From CAZWHE01 sp964633825 (lineage in GTDB: Bacteria > Planctomycetota > B15-G4 > CAYZWU01), in assembly GCA_964633825.1 (NCBI GenBank), contig CAZWHE010000002.1:19956-83955 (forward strand): 64,000 bases of DNA, read 5' to 3'. Below are positions 17,103 through 25,616 of the stretch, one piece after another. Both the position numbers and the translations under genes were made by a program. The notes beneath the pieces are model-generated. The model was not told the origin of the DNA, ran no database searches, and worked only from the letters and a program-made list of their open reading frames with translations. The stretch's first letter is position 1. Every line of letters starts with the position of its first letter.

Positions 17103-18062
17103 ATGGAATTTTCCAAAGACTCACTCAAACTGGATTGCGAACAAGAAGTCGGCCGCCTCGTCACGCAGATGAGAGAGAGCGTCCGCGCGTTCAAGCGCGG
17201 GGGAGCCGTCATCGGGATCTCGGGCGGCATCGACTCCAGCGTGGTGCTGGCCCTGTCGGCCCGCGCCTTCGGCCCGGAGAAGGTCATCGGGATCTCCATG
17301 CCCGAAAAGGAGACGTCCACTGTCTCGTCCCCGCTGGCCGAAGAGCTCTCCCGCAGGTTCGAAACGACCTACATCGTGGAAGACATCACGCCCACCCTGG
17401 AAGGAGCCGGCACCTATCGAAAGAGGGACGACGCGATCCGTGAGCTGATTCCGAGCTACGGACCGGGCTGGACGTGCAAGATCGTGCTGCCCCAGAACCT
17501 TCTCGAAAAGGGCGGGCTGAACATCTTTTCCGTTGTCGTCGAATCGCCCGACGGTGAGAGCATCTCGAAGAGGCTCTCTCCCAAGAGCTACCTCCAGATC
17601 GTGGCCGCGTCGAATTACAAGCAGCGCACGAGGATGATGACCCTCTACTACCACGCCGAGAAGAATAACTATGCCGTGATCGGCACGGGGAACAAGAACG
17701 AGCACGACCAGGGGTTCTTCGTCAAGTACGGCGACGGCGGCGCCGACATCAAGCCGATCGCCCGCTATTTCAAGACCCAGGTCTACCAGCTCGGCGAATA
17801 CCTCGGCGTCACCGAGGAGATACTGAAGAGAACGCCCACGACGGACACCTATTCGGCCGAGGTCACCCAGGAGGAGTTTTTTTTCCGCCTCGACTTCGAG
17901 AAGCTCGACCTGATCTGGTACGCCTTGGATAAGGAAATCCCCGCGGAAAAAACGGCCGACGTGCTGGGCCTGACGGCCGAGCAGGTCGAGAGGGTTCAGA
18001 ACGACATCATCCAGAAAAAGCGGACCACCGAATATCTCAGGGCGAACCCCGTCGAGCTCTAA
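17103..18062 (+). CDS. nadE: NH3-dependent NAD+ synthase family protein
   Basis: A 319-residue ATP-pyrophosphatase of the NadE family without a glutaminase domain. I start at ATG 17103, six bases after AGAGGA, rather than at a TTG six bases upstream. The P-loop is GISGGIDSSVVLAL (residues 38-51), and the substrate loops GTGNKNEHDQGFFVKYGDGGAD and TPTTDTYSAE are recognisable. The family adenylates nicotinate adenine dinucleotide and amidates it. The variant loop (NKNEHDQ in place of the usual DHAAEAV-type sequence) and its position beside an acyl-AMP ligase leave open that it amidates another carboxylate in this pathway. Confidence 0.85.
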   Translation: MEFSKDSLKLDCEQEVGRLVTQMRESVRAFKRGGAVIGISGGIDSSVVLALSARAFGPEKVIGISMPEKETSTVSSPLAEELSRRFETTYIVEDITPTLEGAGTYRKRDDAIRELIPSYGPGWTCKIVLPQNLLEKGGLNIFSVVVESPDGESISKRLSPKSYLQIVAASNYKQRTRMMTLYYHAEKNNYAVIGTGNKNEHDQGFFVKYGDGGADIKPIARYFKTQVYQLGEYLGVTEEILKRTPTTDTYSAEVTQEEFFFRLDFEKLDLIWYALDKEIPAEKTADVLGLTAEQVERVQNDIIQKKRTTEYLRANPVEL

Positions 18063-18071
18063 CGGCCGATT

Positions 18072-18959
18072 TTATGAACCGCGCCCCCTTCCCCACAGGC
18101 GCTTCAGCCATTGAACGGCGTTTCTCCGCTGTTGTTTCTTCAAAGCTTTTCTGAATTCCGGGGATTCCGTCTCTTCGCCCCCGGCCAGGGCGCGAAAATA
18201 TCCCTTCAACATATAATAGCCGATCCTCGGGCTCCTGTTGAACACGACCTGCTTCGCCGCGTGGAGCAGGAAATGCCAGAAGTACCCGCCCATGTAGCGA
18301 CTCGTGTTCCCGTACTTGAGCCCCGCTTTTTTCAGGCCCTCCCCCTCGGCCCGGCCCGTGGGCTTCAGATGGATGATCTTCAGGGAGTCGATCTGGCCTG
18401 TTTTCCATCCCTTCATGCCTGCCCGGATCGTGTCGACCCCGTCCCAGCCCGACCGGCTGATGAGACCTCCGATCTCTTCGAAGCACTTCTTCCTGTAGAA
18501 CTTGCACGCACCGCTCACAAAACCCTCGGGAACGATCACCTCCTTGAGCGGCCCCGAATCCCTTATCCTCTCGAACCGCGTTCCCCCCGTGACGCCGAGC
18601 TCGGGATCGTCGCGGAAGGCTTTGCAGATCCTTTCGATCGTGTCGTCGGGAAACTCCAGGTCACCGTCGAACTTGGACACGATGTCGTACTCGAGATCGC
18701 CGATCTCGGCGAGCCCCCTGTTGAACGACTCGATCACGCCCTCGGCCGGTTTCCGGCATCCCCTGTCGGGAAGAGAGACATATTCCACGAAAGAACGGCC
18801 GGCCGTTCCCTCCTGGACGATCCTTCCCGTTTCGTCGGTGCTCCCGTCGTCAACGACGATCCACTTGACGGGCTTGTGCGTCTGCCCGACCATGCATCGA
18901 ACGGTCGTTCCGATGTGGCGCCCCTCGTTTCTGACGGGAGTTATGATGACGACTCGCAT
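18072..18959 (-). CDS. Glycosyltransferase family 2
   Basis: A 295-residue GT-A enzyme. Starting at ATG 18959 it begins MRVVIITPVRNEGRHIG, and it shows the UDP-binding VVDDGSTDETG and the DxD-type metal site in SKFDGDLEFPDD. A TTG at 18977 would add six residues. After the catalytic domain the sequence ISRSGWDGVDTIRAGMKGWK is the usual acceptor/base region. It converges on the NAD-synthase gene with only nine bases between stop codons. Donor and acceptor are unknown, but it belongs to the polysaccharide locus by position. Confidence 0.9.
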   Translation of the reverse strand: MRVVIITPVRNEGRHIGTTVRCMVGQTHKPVKWIVVDDGSTDETGRIVQEGTAGRSFVEYVSLPDRGCRKPAEGVIESFNRGLAEIGDLEYDIVSKFDGDLEFPDDTIERICKAFRDDPELGVTGGTRFERIRDSGPLKEVIVPEGFVSGACKFYRKKCFEEIGGLISRSGWDGVDTIRAGMKGWKTGQIDSLKIIHLKPTGRAEGEGLKKAGLKYGNTSRYMGGYFWHFLLHAAKQVVFNRSPRIGYYMLKGYFRALAGGEETESPEFRKALKKQQRRNAVQWLKRLWGRGRGS

Positions 18960-19221
18960 TCCCGTATTTTCGCCCAAAGTCCGCGGCTGACTGAAAGAAA
19001 TATTCTACCGGGATAGAGAGACCGCGGGAAGAGGGGTCGGCCTCGAGCGGGACTGCTCCGGCCGGGACAATAATATGTTATATTTATTTGCATTGTTGCT
19101 TTGTTTGCATTACACTCTTTAATTGCCTTCGCCCGAAACCGGGACACGGAAAGCCTGTTAATAACATCATCATGCCTAAACAAAACAGACATTCCCAGAT
19201 CTCGAAAGGAGGCCGTTTTCC

Positions 19222-20892
19222 ATGAAACAAATTACCGCAATCCTGTTGTGCCTGTCCTTTCTTTTCCTGACAGCTTCCGCACAGCCGGACCAATCCCGAC
19301 AGCCCGGCCGCCAGCCGATCCGCGTGGTCTATGTCAACCACGTGGAAGTGGAGAGCGTCATCGACAATATCGGCCCTCTGGTCAATGGAACGACCTACAC
19401 CGCCACGCCTTCCCGCTACGCCTACACACAGGGCCAGATCGACTGGGAGATCGCTCGGACCGAATCGGTCGGCGCCGTGATCTCCTTTCACATGAGCGGG
19501 GCGTTCGCCGAGATGGCCGATCTGATGGGCCACAAACCGGTCTGGAGCTTCCGCCTCGACCGGGGCCACACCGTGGGCGTTCACACACACAAGTTTCTGC
19601 GCGCCGGACCCCGCCTCTGGACCTATGAAACCAACGCCGCTCAGCCGGAGATCAACCAGCACTGGCAGGACAACTATGATCTGGCCGGCAGCCTCGTCGG
19701 GACTTCGAACCTCTGGGTGGGCGAATCGCACTACTTTAGTCAAACCATGTGGACCCTGCTCGGTTACAGTCTCAAAACGACCGAGGCCATGGCCCTCCTC
19801 CCCGCAGACCAGCACATTGTCTGGCTTGTGGAACGCGATCAGCAGGGCACTGTCACCTACCCTCATTTCCCCCAGATCGGCCAGGCTGGCTGGCACGGAC
19901 CCGTGGGCAGCCAGATCTACTTTGATCTGCGCACTCCCCAGCTCAAAAAGGAGTTCCTCATGCTCCTCATGGAATGGCTGGAACGGGAGAGGCTCGGCCT
20001 GGAGCCCCAGGTCTGGGCCTGGGGATGGTGCAATCACGGCGGCCATAGCACGGAGTTCTACGCCGCCGAAATCGAGGAGATGCTTAACTGGCTGGAGAGC
20101 GAATTCATCGACAGAACATCGCCGCGGGGAAACACGATCGCTCTGTTCGCCGGCGACCACGGCCTCAAGGACGCCTACGAGGATTATGAACAGGCCGGCG
20201 GACAGCCTCTTCCGTCGCCCCAGACAAATGTGAACGACCAGTTCCCGTACATGGCCGAAGCCCTGGCCGATGCCGGCGTCACCGTCGACCTGACGGGCGA
20301 TCTCGGTCTGCCCGGCGTCCGTCTCTTCGAGATGGAGCGGGACTCGGCAGACAACCCGCCCGCCGGAGACCCGCCCCGCCTCTATCTCGTCTTTCGGGAG
20401 AACGACGGAAGCGATCCCATCGACCTCGGACCCATTCTCGCGAGCCAGGGCATCTACGGCCCCTTCGCCCGCTCGTACGACGTGGTCAACGGCGGCTGGA
20501 GCACGGCGCGCGTCGACGATCTCATCATCGGTTCGGCACCGCTCGTCGTGGAACCGATGCCGGGCCTCGAGGTGTCGCCTCTTCAGCTCGGGCAGCCGGC
20601 CTTCTTCAGGGCGACCAACGGCGAGCCGGGCGGCACGGTGCACTTCATATACAGCCTCGCCGGCCCCGGCTCCACCTGGGTGCCCCAGCTCGACGATTTC
20701 GTCGACCTCGCCTCGCCCCTCTACAATCCGGGAAGCGCTTTTGTCGATGCCCAGGGAGAAGCCATTCTCAGCCGGAACGTTCCCCCCGGCGCGCCGCTGA
20801 TCGATGTTTCGTTCCAATCGATCCAGCTCACTGCGGACGGTTTGAAAAAGTCAAATGTTGTGACCGCTTCGGTCACAAGGGAGTCCCCATGA
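19222..20892 (+). CDS. Secreted protein with divergent polysaccharide-deacetylase-like motif
   Basis: A 556-residue exported protein with signal peptide MKQITAILLCLSFLFLTASAQ and a strong AAAGGAGG upstream. Residues 114-124, RGHTVGVHTHK, match motif 2 of NodB-type (CE4) polysaccharide deacetylases, whose two histidines bind zinc, and VGTSNLWVGESHYF could be the region of the later motifs; the first TFDDG-type motif is not evident. I therefore suggest a divergent CE4-related fold rather than assert deacetylase activity. From about residue 455 there is a separate beta-sandwich-like domain (LEVSPLQLGQPAFFRATNGEPG). Its stop overlaps the start of the PD40 gene (ATGA). Confidence 0.7.
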   Translation: MKQITAILLCLSFLFLTASAQPDQSRQPGRQPIRVVYVNHVEVESVIDNIGPLVNGTTYTATPSRYAYTQGQIDWEIARTESVGAVISFHMSGAFAEMADLMGHKPVWSFRLDRGHTVGVHTHKFLRAGPRLWTYETNAAQPEINQHWQDNYDLAGSLVGTSNLWVGESHYFSQTMWTLLGYSLKTTEAMALLPADQHIVWLVERDQQGTVTYPHFPQIGQAGWHGPVGSQIYFDLRTPQLKKEFLMLLMEWLERERLGLEPQVWAWGWCNHGGHSTEFYAAEIEEMLNWLESEFIDRTSPRGNTIALFAGDHGLKDAYEDYEQAGGQPLPSPQTNVNDQFPYMAEALADAGVTVDLTGDLGLPGVRLFEMERDSADNPPAGDPPRLYLVFRENDGSDPIDLGPILASQGIYGPFARSYDVVNGGWSTARVDDLIIGSAPLVVEPMPGLEVSPLQLGQPAFFRATNGEPGGTVHFIYSLAGPGSTWVPQLDDFVDLASPLYNPGSAFVDAQGEAILSRNVPPGAPLIDVSFQSIQLTADGLKKSNVVTASVTRESP

Positions 20893-22115
20893 TTGCGATC
20901 CTCATCCCTCTGATTCTGGCATTTCCCCAATGGGAGCCGGGAACCAACCTCGGCCCGAACATCAACACGGCCGGCACGGAAAAAGCGTCGGACATCTCGG
21001 CCGACGGCCAAACCCTCTATTTCAGCAGCCAGACCCTGTCGGGCGACATCAACATCTACATGTCCACCTGGACCGGCGCCGAATGGAGCACCCCTGTCGA
21101 CCTCGGCCCCCCGGTCAACTCCATCCACAACGACTGGGGGCCTTCGATCTCCGGAGACGGCATGACGCTTTACTTCGGTTCCGACCGGCCGGGAGGGTAC
21201 GGCAGTTACGACATCTATTCCAGCACCAACGCGGGCGGCGTCTGGCAGACGCCGGTCAACCTCGGGCCCTCCATCAACACGAGCGAGGGCGAGCTCGGCC
21301 AGGACATCCGCCCCGACGGCGCGGTCCTCTTCTTCGCCCGGGGCTGGCCGCCCCAGGGAGGATCTTCTGACGAAAACATTTACTGGTCCGAATACACCGG
21401 GGGCTCGTGGACACAGGCGCAGCCCTGGGAACAGAACACGTCCGAGATCGAAGACAACCCCAACATCTCCGACGACGGCACGCTGCTCTATTTCTCGGCC
21501 CGCTATACGAGCGGCGGCTACGGCGATTTCGACATTTACGTGTCGCGCTATGAAAACGGCCGTTGGCAGACGCCGATCAACCTCGGGCCCGGCATCAACA
21601 CGGAGCATCACGACGCCAATCCCTCGGTCACGACGGACGGGCGGCAGCTTCACTATACGAGCAAGGACCCGTCGGGCTACGGCTACTTCGACCTCTACGT
21701 CTCCGACAAATCGGACGAGGTGGGCGAATACGGCTCGGGTCTGGCCGGAAGCGGCGGGTTCGTTCCGCGGCTCGAGGCCGACACGCCCGTGATCGGCGGC
21801 GCCTTCCAGCTCTCACTGCTCGACGGCCTGGGCGGCGCAGCGGGCCGGCTGCTCGCTTCGCGGGCTGCGGACAGCCAGCCCTTCGGAGGCGGGACGCTCC
21901 TCGTGGACACGGCGCAGCTCACGCACAACGTGCCTCTTCATCTCGACGGAACACCCGGCGCGCCCGGAGCGGGCACGGAGACCCTGTCGACCCGGATTCC
22001 GTCCAATCCCCTGCTCTACGGGACCGAATATTACCTCCAGGCGATTCTGTTCGACGGGGGGGCGGTGGGCGGATATTCCATGACGGCCGGCACCAAGCTG
22101 ATCCTGACCTACTGA
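20889..22115 (+). CDS. Secreted PD40/WD40-like beta-propeller protein
   Basis: A 408-residue exported protein with a short hydrophobic N-terminus (MIAILIPLILAFPQW). Residues about 20-265 contain five repeats of the PD40 (TolB-like) type, each with a core like DISADGQTLYFSS, SISGDGMTLYFGSDRPGG or NISDDGTLLYFSARY, alternating with a LGPxINT strand. This is the OmpA/TolB-type propeller seen in many secreted Planctomycetota and Bacteroidota proteins. The C-terminal third is a beta-rich domain with LYGTEYYLQAILFDGGA, similar to secretion/anchor-type modules. It is translationally coupled to the gene before it, so both probably act on the same extracellular target. Confidence 0.85.
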   Translation: MIAILIPLILAFPQWEPGTNLGPNINTAGTEKASDISADGQTLYFSSQTLSGDINIYMSTWTGAEWSTPVDLGPPVNSIHNDWGPSISGDGMTLYFGSDRPGGYGSYDIYSSTNAGGVWQTPVNLGPSINTSEGELGQDIRPDGAVLFFARGWPPQGGSSDENIYWSEYTGGSWTQAQPWEQNTSEIEDNPNISDDGTLLYFSARYTSGGYGDFDIYVSRYENGRWQTPINLGPGINTEHHDANPSVTTDGRQLHYTSKDPSGYGYFDLYVSDKSDEVGEYGSGLAGSGGFVPRLEADTPVIGGAFQLSLLDGLGGAAGRLLASRAADSQPFGGGTLLVDTAQLTHNVPLHLDGTPGAPGAGTETLSTRIPSNPLLYGTEYYLQAILFDGGAVGGYSMTAGTKLILTY

Positions 22116-22282
22116 TTAGCCGCCTTCATGCACCCGCACCATACACCTTTCCGGGTTCCGGTGCAGGAGAGAAAAGGGGTTCCCCGAATTCGGCATTAAT
22201 GCTAACATCCCCTTGAATATCCTTTTTACAGGGCTATTCATACCTTCGCGTCTTTTCGATCCGAGAAATGAGATAAATCGCA

Positions 22283-23761
22283 ATGAAGATCGCCATGCTC
22301 AATGTCTCCGGACGGCTCTCATCCGAAGGCTCCCGGCTCATCTCGTCCCTCCTGAAGAAGGACGGTCATTCGATCACAAACATCTTCCTGGCCCGGGGCT
22401 TCCCGATCCAGTACGAGAGAGAGGAGCTCGAACAGCTTCACGAGATCCTGAAGAACGTCGATCTCGCCATGGTGGCCGTCTACAGCCAGTTCTCCTACAG
22501 GGCGGTGCAGGTCACCGAGTTCATTCACAAGCACTATCCCGGCATGAAAGTGATCTGGGGCGGACCCCACTGCGTCGCCTCGCCCGAGCTCAGCCTCGAC
22601 ATCGCCGACGGCGTCTGCTTCTCCGAAGGCGATATCTGCGTCCCCGAGTTCGTCAAAAAGCTCGAGGCCAACGACGAAAGCTACCTCGAGACGCCGAACA
22701 TGGCTTTCAGGGTGAACGGATCCAACATCGTGAACGAGATCCTGCCCCCTTTCAAGGACCTCAACAGCCTCCCTTTCTGCGACTTCACCCTTGACGGGAA
22801 CTTCATCCTCGACAAAACGCTGAAACCGCTCTCCAAGGAGCTGATGCAGACCTACCTCTCCACCTTTCCCTACGGCGGGCCCACGTTCCACACCGTCACG
22901 TCCCGCGGCTGCCCCCACCGCTGCTCGTACTGCAACAACTGCCGTTACATCGCCATGTTCGGCAGAAACGCCATCCGCAAACAGAGCGTTGACCGGTTCA
23001 TGGACGAGCTGGAGCACCACCTCGGCATCGTGGAATCGGTGAAGGGTATCTGCCTCTCGGACGACGACTTTCTCATCCGCCCGGTGAGGGAGCTCGAACA
23101 GTTCGCCGAGCGATACAAGAAGAACATCGAATTCCCCTTTCTCGTCTGCATGAGCGCCAAGACCTACCGGAAGGAGAAGATCGACGTTCTCCTCGACGCG
23201 GGGATCAAGTTCGTCGTCATCGGCGTCCAGTCGGGAAGCGACCGGACCCTGGAAGAGGTTTTCGACCGGCCGATCCCGCTCACCAAGATCAAGGAGATCG
23301 TCCGCGAGCTGGAGCCCTATTACAAAAAACACGACCTGCGGATGTCGCTCGACTTCATCACCGACGTCCCCTACGAGACGCGGGAAGATCTCGCCGACAC
23401 GTACAAGTACATCCTCGACCTGCCCCGGCATTCGAGGATCCAGTTCTACACCCTCTACTTCTCGCCGGGAACGCCGATCTACGACAGGGCGCTCAAGGAC
23501 GGCATCATCGAGCCCTTCAGCGACAAGACGTTCCGCTCCCTCGACGACAAGATCACGTACCAGAAAAACTACGAGACCTTCCTGATCTTTTTCTTCATCT
23601 TCCTCCACCGCCGCCGGCTGAGGCGGTTCATCCCCACTTTCCTCCTCCGCCTCATGGCGGCCCGGCCGCTGCGCGCGGCCGTAAACCTCCTGCCGTGGAA
23701 AGCGATCCAGGCTCCCCTGATTGTCGTCCGGAAGCTGACGCCCGACACGTCGGTGACATAG
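22283..23761 (+). CDS. B12-binding domain radical SAM protein
   Basis: A 492-residue radical SAM enzyme. The N-terminal domain (about residues 1-140; MKIAMLNVSG, VVAVYSQFSYRA-like, WGGPHC) is the cobalamin-binding Rossmann fold of the B12-radical SAM group. The [4Fe-4S]-binding motif is SRGCPHRCSYCNN, giving CxxxCxxC near residues 209-216, followed by CLSDDDF and VIGVQSGSDRTLEEV, which match the radical SAM core. Such enzymes usually methylate or rearrange unactivated carbons in lipids or secondary metabolites. The gene stands alone between two intergenic gaps. Substrate cannot be inferred. Confidence 0.9.
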   Translation: MKIAMLNVSGRLSSEGSRLISSLLKKDGHSITNIFLARGFPIQYEREELEQLHEILKNVDLAMVAVYSQFSYRAVQVTEFIHKHYPGMKVIWGGPHCVASPELSLDIADGVCFSEGDICVPEFVKKLEANDESYLETPNMAFRVNGSNIVNEILPPFKDLNSLPFCDFTLDGNFILDKTLKPLSKELMQTYLSTFPYGGPTFHTVTSRGCPHRCSYCNNCRYIAMFGRNAIRKQSVDRFMDELEHHLGIVESVKGICLSDDDFLIRPVRELEQFAERYKKNIEFPFLVCMSAKTYRKEKIDVLLDAGIKFVVIGVQSGSDRTLEEVFDRPIPLTKIKEIVRELEPYYKKHDLRMSLDFITDVPYETREDLADTYKYILDLPRHSRIQFYTLYFSPGTPIYDRALKDGIIEPFSDKTFRSLDDKITYQKNYETFLIFFFIFLHRRRLRRFIPTFLLRLMAARPLRAAVNLLPWKAIQAPLIVVRKLTPDTSVT

Positions 23762-23812
23762 CCCCTGTCCGCCAAAAATATCATCATCGACCTGTTAATT
23801 TAAAAAAAGCTC

Positions 23813-23818
23813 TATAAT
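23813..23818 (+). promoter_or_regulatory. Candidate -10 element (TATAAT) upstream of ECF sigma gene
   Basis: A perfect TATAAT sits 59 bases before the GTG start of the sigma factor in an otherwise AT-rich gap. No convincing -35 hexamer lies 16-18 bases upstream, so the promoter may need an activator or an alternative sigma factor. Confidence 0.4.
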
Positions 23819-23876
23819 CCGGGAACATTTCCATCGTCTCTAGCGTTACCCCAATGATTGAAAAGGTGCGCATACC

Positions 23877-24500
23877 GTGAATCCCATGGAGGAGACCTGC
23901 AACGAAGAGCTGATCCGGGCCCATCTGAACGGGTCCGCAGAGGCCTTCAAGAGACTGCTCGAGCGCCATGCGCCCGAGCTCGTCTCCCTCCTGGAGCGCA
24001 TGCTCAATGACCACCACCTGGCTCTCGATATCACCCAGGAGGTTTTCATCAAGCTGCACGGCATGCTTCCGCGGTACAGATTCGAGGGACGCTTCAGATC
24101 GATGCTTTATTCCATGGCACTGAACCGGGCGCGCGACGCACTGAGGAAAAAGAAACGATCCCGCACCGTGTTTCTCGGCGATTCCCGGAAACACCGGGAC
24201 GAAGCGCTCGTCCCGGATCCCGCAGAGAAGCACGACCTGCGAACCCTCATCGAGGAAGCCCTCGACAAGGTGCCCGATCCCTTTCGGCAGGCCCTCTATC
24301 TCCGCGACGTGGCCGGCCTCTCTTACAGCGAAGCGGCCGAAACACTCGGATGCAGCCTGGGCACCGTAAAATCACGGGTCAATCGCGGGCGGCTCGCTTT
24401 CCGCGACATCTATTTGAGCCTGACAAAAGACAACAACTTCCGGTCCAAAGGAGAAAGTCCAAAAGGAGAACTTCCAAAGGGAGGACGCTATGCCCCCTGA
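23877..24500 (+). CDS. ECF-type RNA polymerase sigma factor (RpoE-like)
   Basis: A 207-residue sigma-70 family protein. Region 2 is visible as LALDITQEVFIKLHGML and FRSMLYSMALNRARDALRKKK, and region 4 as LDKVPDPFRQALYLRDVAGLSYSEAAETLGCSLGTVKSRV, a canonical ECF helix-turn-helix. The GTG start has AAGGTG eight bases upstream; ATG 23886 is an alternative. The gene runs eleven bases into the next gene, a zinc-finger anti-sigma factor, the classic sigma/anti-sigma arrangement. The last residues (SKGESPKGELPKGG) are encoded by a repeated Shine-Dalgarno-like element rather than by family sequence. Confidence 0.93.
   Translation: MNPMEETCNEELIRAHLNGSAEAFKRLLERHAPELVSLLERMLNDHHLALDITQEVFIKLHGMLPRYRFEGRFRSMLYSMALNRARDALRKKKRSRTVFLGDSRKHRDEALVPDPAEKHDLRTLIEEALDKVPDPFRQALYLRDVAGLSYSEAAETLGCSLGTVKSRVNRGRLAFRDIYLSLTKDNNFRSKGESPKGELPKGGRYAP
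24444..24487 (+). promoter_or_regulatory. Triplicated Shine-Dalgarno-like repeat before the anti-sigma start
   Basis: Three consecutive 14-15-base units each begin TCCAAA and contain AAAGGAG, AAAAGGAG or AAAGGGAGG. The third is correctly spaced for the anti-sigma ATG at 24490. The units also encode the end of the sigma factor (KGES-PKGEL-PKGG). Extra ribosome-loading sites could affect sigma to anti-sigma stoichiometry. Confidence 0.65.
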
Positions 24501-25542
24501 CAAACAAGATTTGACATGCAAAGAAATGGAAGCGCGTTTCTCGGCCTTTCTGGAAGGCGAGCTCCCGGAAAAAGAGACGGCATCCTTCGACGCTCACCTG
24601 AAAGCCTGCCCCACCTGCGAGGCCGGGTTCGGGCGCTTTCAGAAAGCCCTGAAAGCGCTCTGGTCCTACAGCGCCCGGCCGGTTTCCGAAAGCTTTCTCG
24701 ATTCGGTGAACCGGGCCGCTCTCGCCCGGGAAGCGATCGGCCAAACCGCCGCAGCCGAAAAAGAAAACAAGCGAAGAGGTTTCTTTCTCATTCTGGGCTG
24801 GGGCGCGGCGGCGGCGGCCGCAGCGGCGGCGCTCCTGATCTACCTGTGGCAGCCCGGACCCATGCTGGTCAAGGTGCCCGTTCCCGTTCAGGAGAGCTAT
24901 CTCGAAGTGGTCGGTGCGGACACGATCATCAAACAGGAAGGCTTCTTCGAGGTGATCCGCGAGAACACGACCATCAAAGTGGCTGCCGGGGAGAGCTTTG
25001 TATTCAAGAAGGGCGACGTGATCCGAATCGGTCCGGCGAAAGGGTTTTATCCGCTGGCGAAAGCGACGCCAAAACGGGAGACAACAAGACCGGAACCGAT
25101 CCCGCACCCGTCGCAGCGCGACATGTTGAAACCCGCTTTCCTGCGGCACGAAAGATTCGGACGGCAGATCCCGGCGCCGGCCGTGGCCCTCGTGTGGGAA
25201 CCGAACGGAGCTCTTTCCCTGGAAACAGCCGGCCCGGACCACGAAGTGATACCCGAGCTCCTCGGCCTGCTCGACAGCGACGATCCCCAGATCAGAGCCG
25301 CCGCCCAGGGAAGGCTGGAAAGCATTCAGAACCGGCTGCATCGCGAACACGGCATCCATGCGCCGCGGGAACCGGTTCCTGTAAAAGAGAGCCCCGGCGG
25401 CTTGGAGGCGATAAAAAAAATCTTCCAGGGAGAAAAGATAGAGGAGCCGGCGCAGGAGTCCCCGCCGTCCGAGCTCTGGCAAAAGTGGTGGACGGCCAAC
25501 CAGGAATCGATTCTGTGTTACGCCGGGAAGCTCAGGACGTGA
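24490..25542 (+). CDS. Membrane anti-sigma factor with zinc-finger (ZAS) domain
   Basis: A 350-residue single-pass membrane protein. The cytoplasmic N-terminus has the zinc-binding anti-sigma motif with Cys10, His36, Cys40 and Cys43 (HLKACPTC, the Hx3Cx2C pattern). A transmembrane helix spans about residues 97-119 and contains nine consecutive alanines encoded by a GCG/GCC-rich microsatellite. The outer part begins LVKVPVPVQESYLEVVGADT and resembles FecR-like beta structure to about residue 190. A helical end with a HEAT-like stretch LLDSDDPQIRAAAQGRLESI follows. It should hold the upstream ECF factor inactive until an envelope signal is sensed. Confidence 0.85.
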   Translation: MPPDKQDLTCKEMEARFSAFLEGELPEKETASFDAHLKACPTCEAGFGRFQKALKALWSYSARPVSESFLDSVNRAALAREAIGQTAAAEKENKRRGFFLILGWGAAAAAAAAALLIYLWQPGPMLVKVPVPVQESYLEVVGADTIIKQEGFFEVIRENTTIKVAAGESFVFKKGDVIRIGPAKGFYPLAKATPKRETTRPEPIPHPSQRDMLKPAFLRHERFGRQIPAPAVALVWEPNGALSLETAGPDHEVIPELLGLLDSDDPQIRAAAQGRLESIQNRLHREHGIHAPREPVPVKESPGGLEAIKKIFQGEKIEEPAQESPPSELWQKWWTANQESILCYAGKLRT

Positions 25543-25616
25543 TCGCCTTTCCGCATCGACGGAACCGGCATATCCCTCCTTCCCGATGAAGGAGGATTAA
25601 CAAAAGGAGACGAGAG

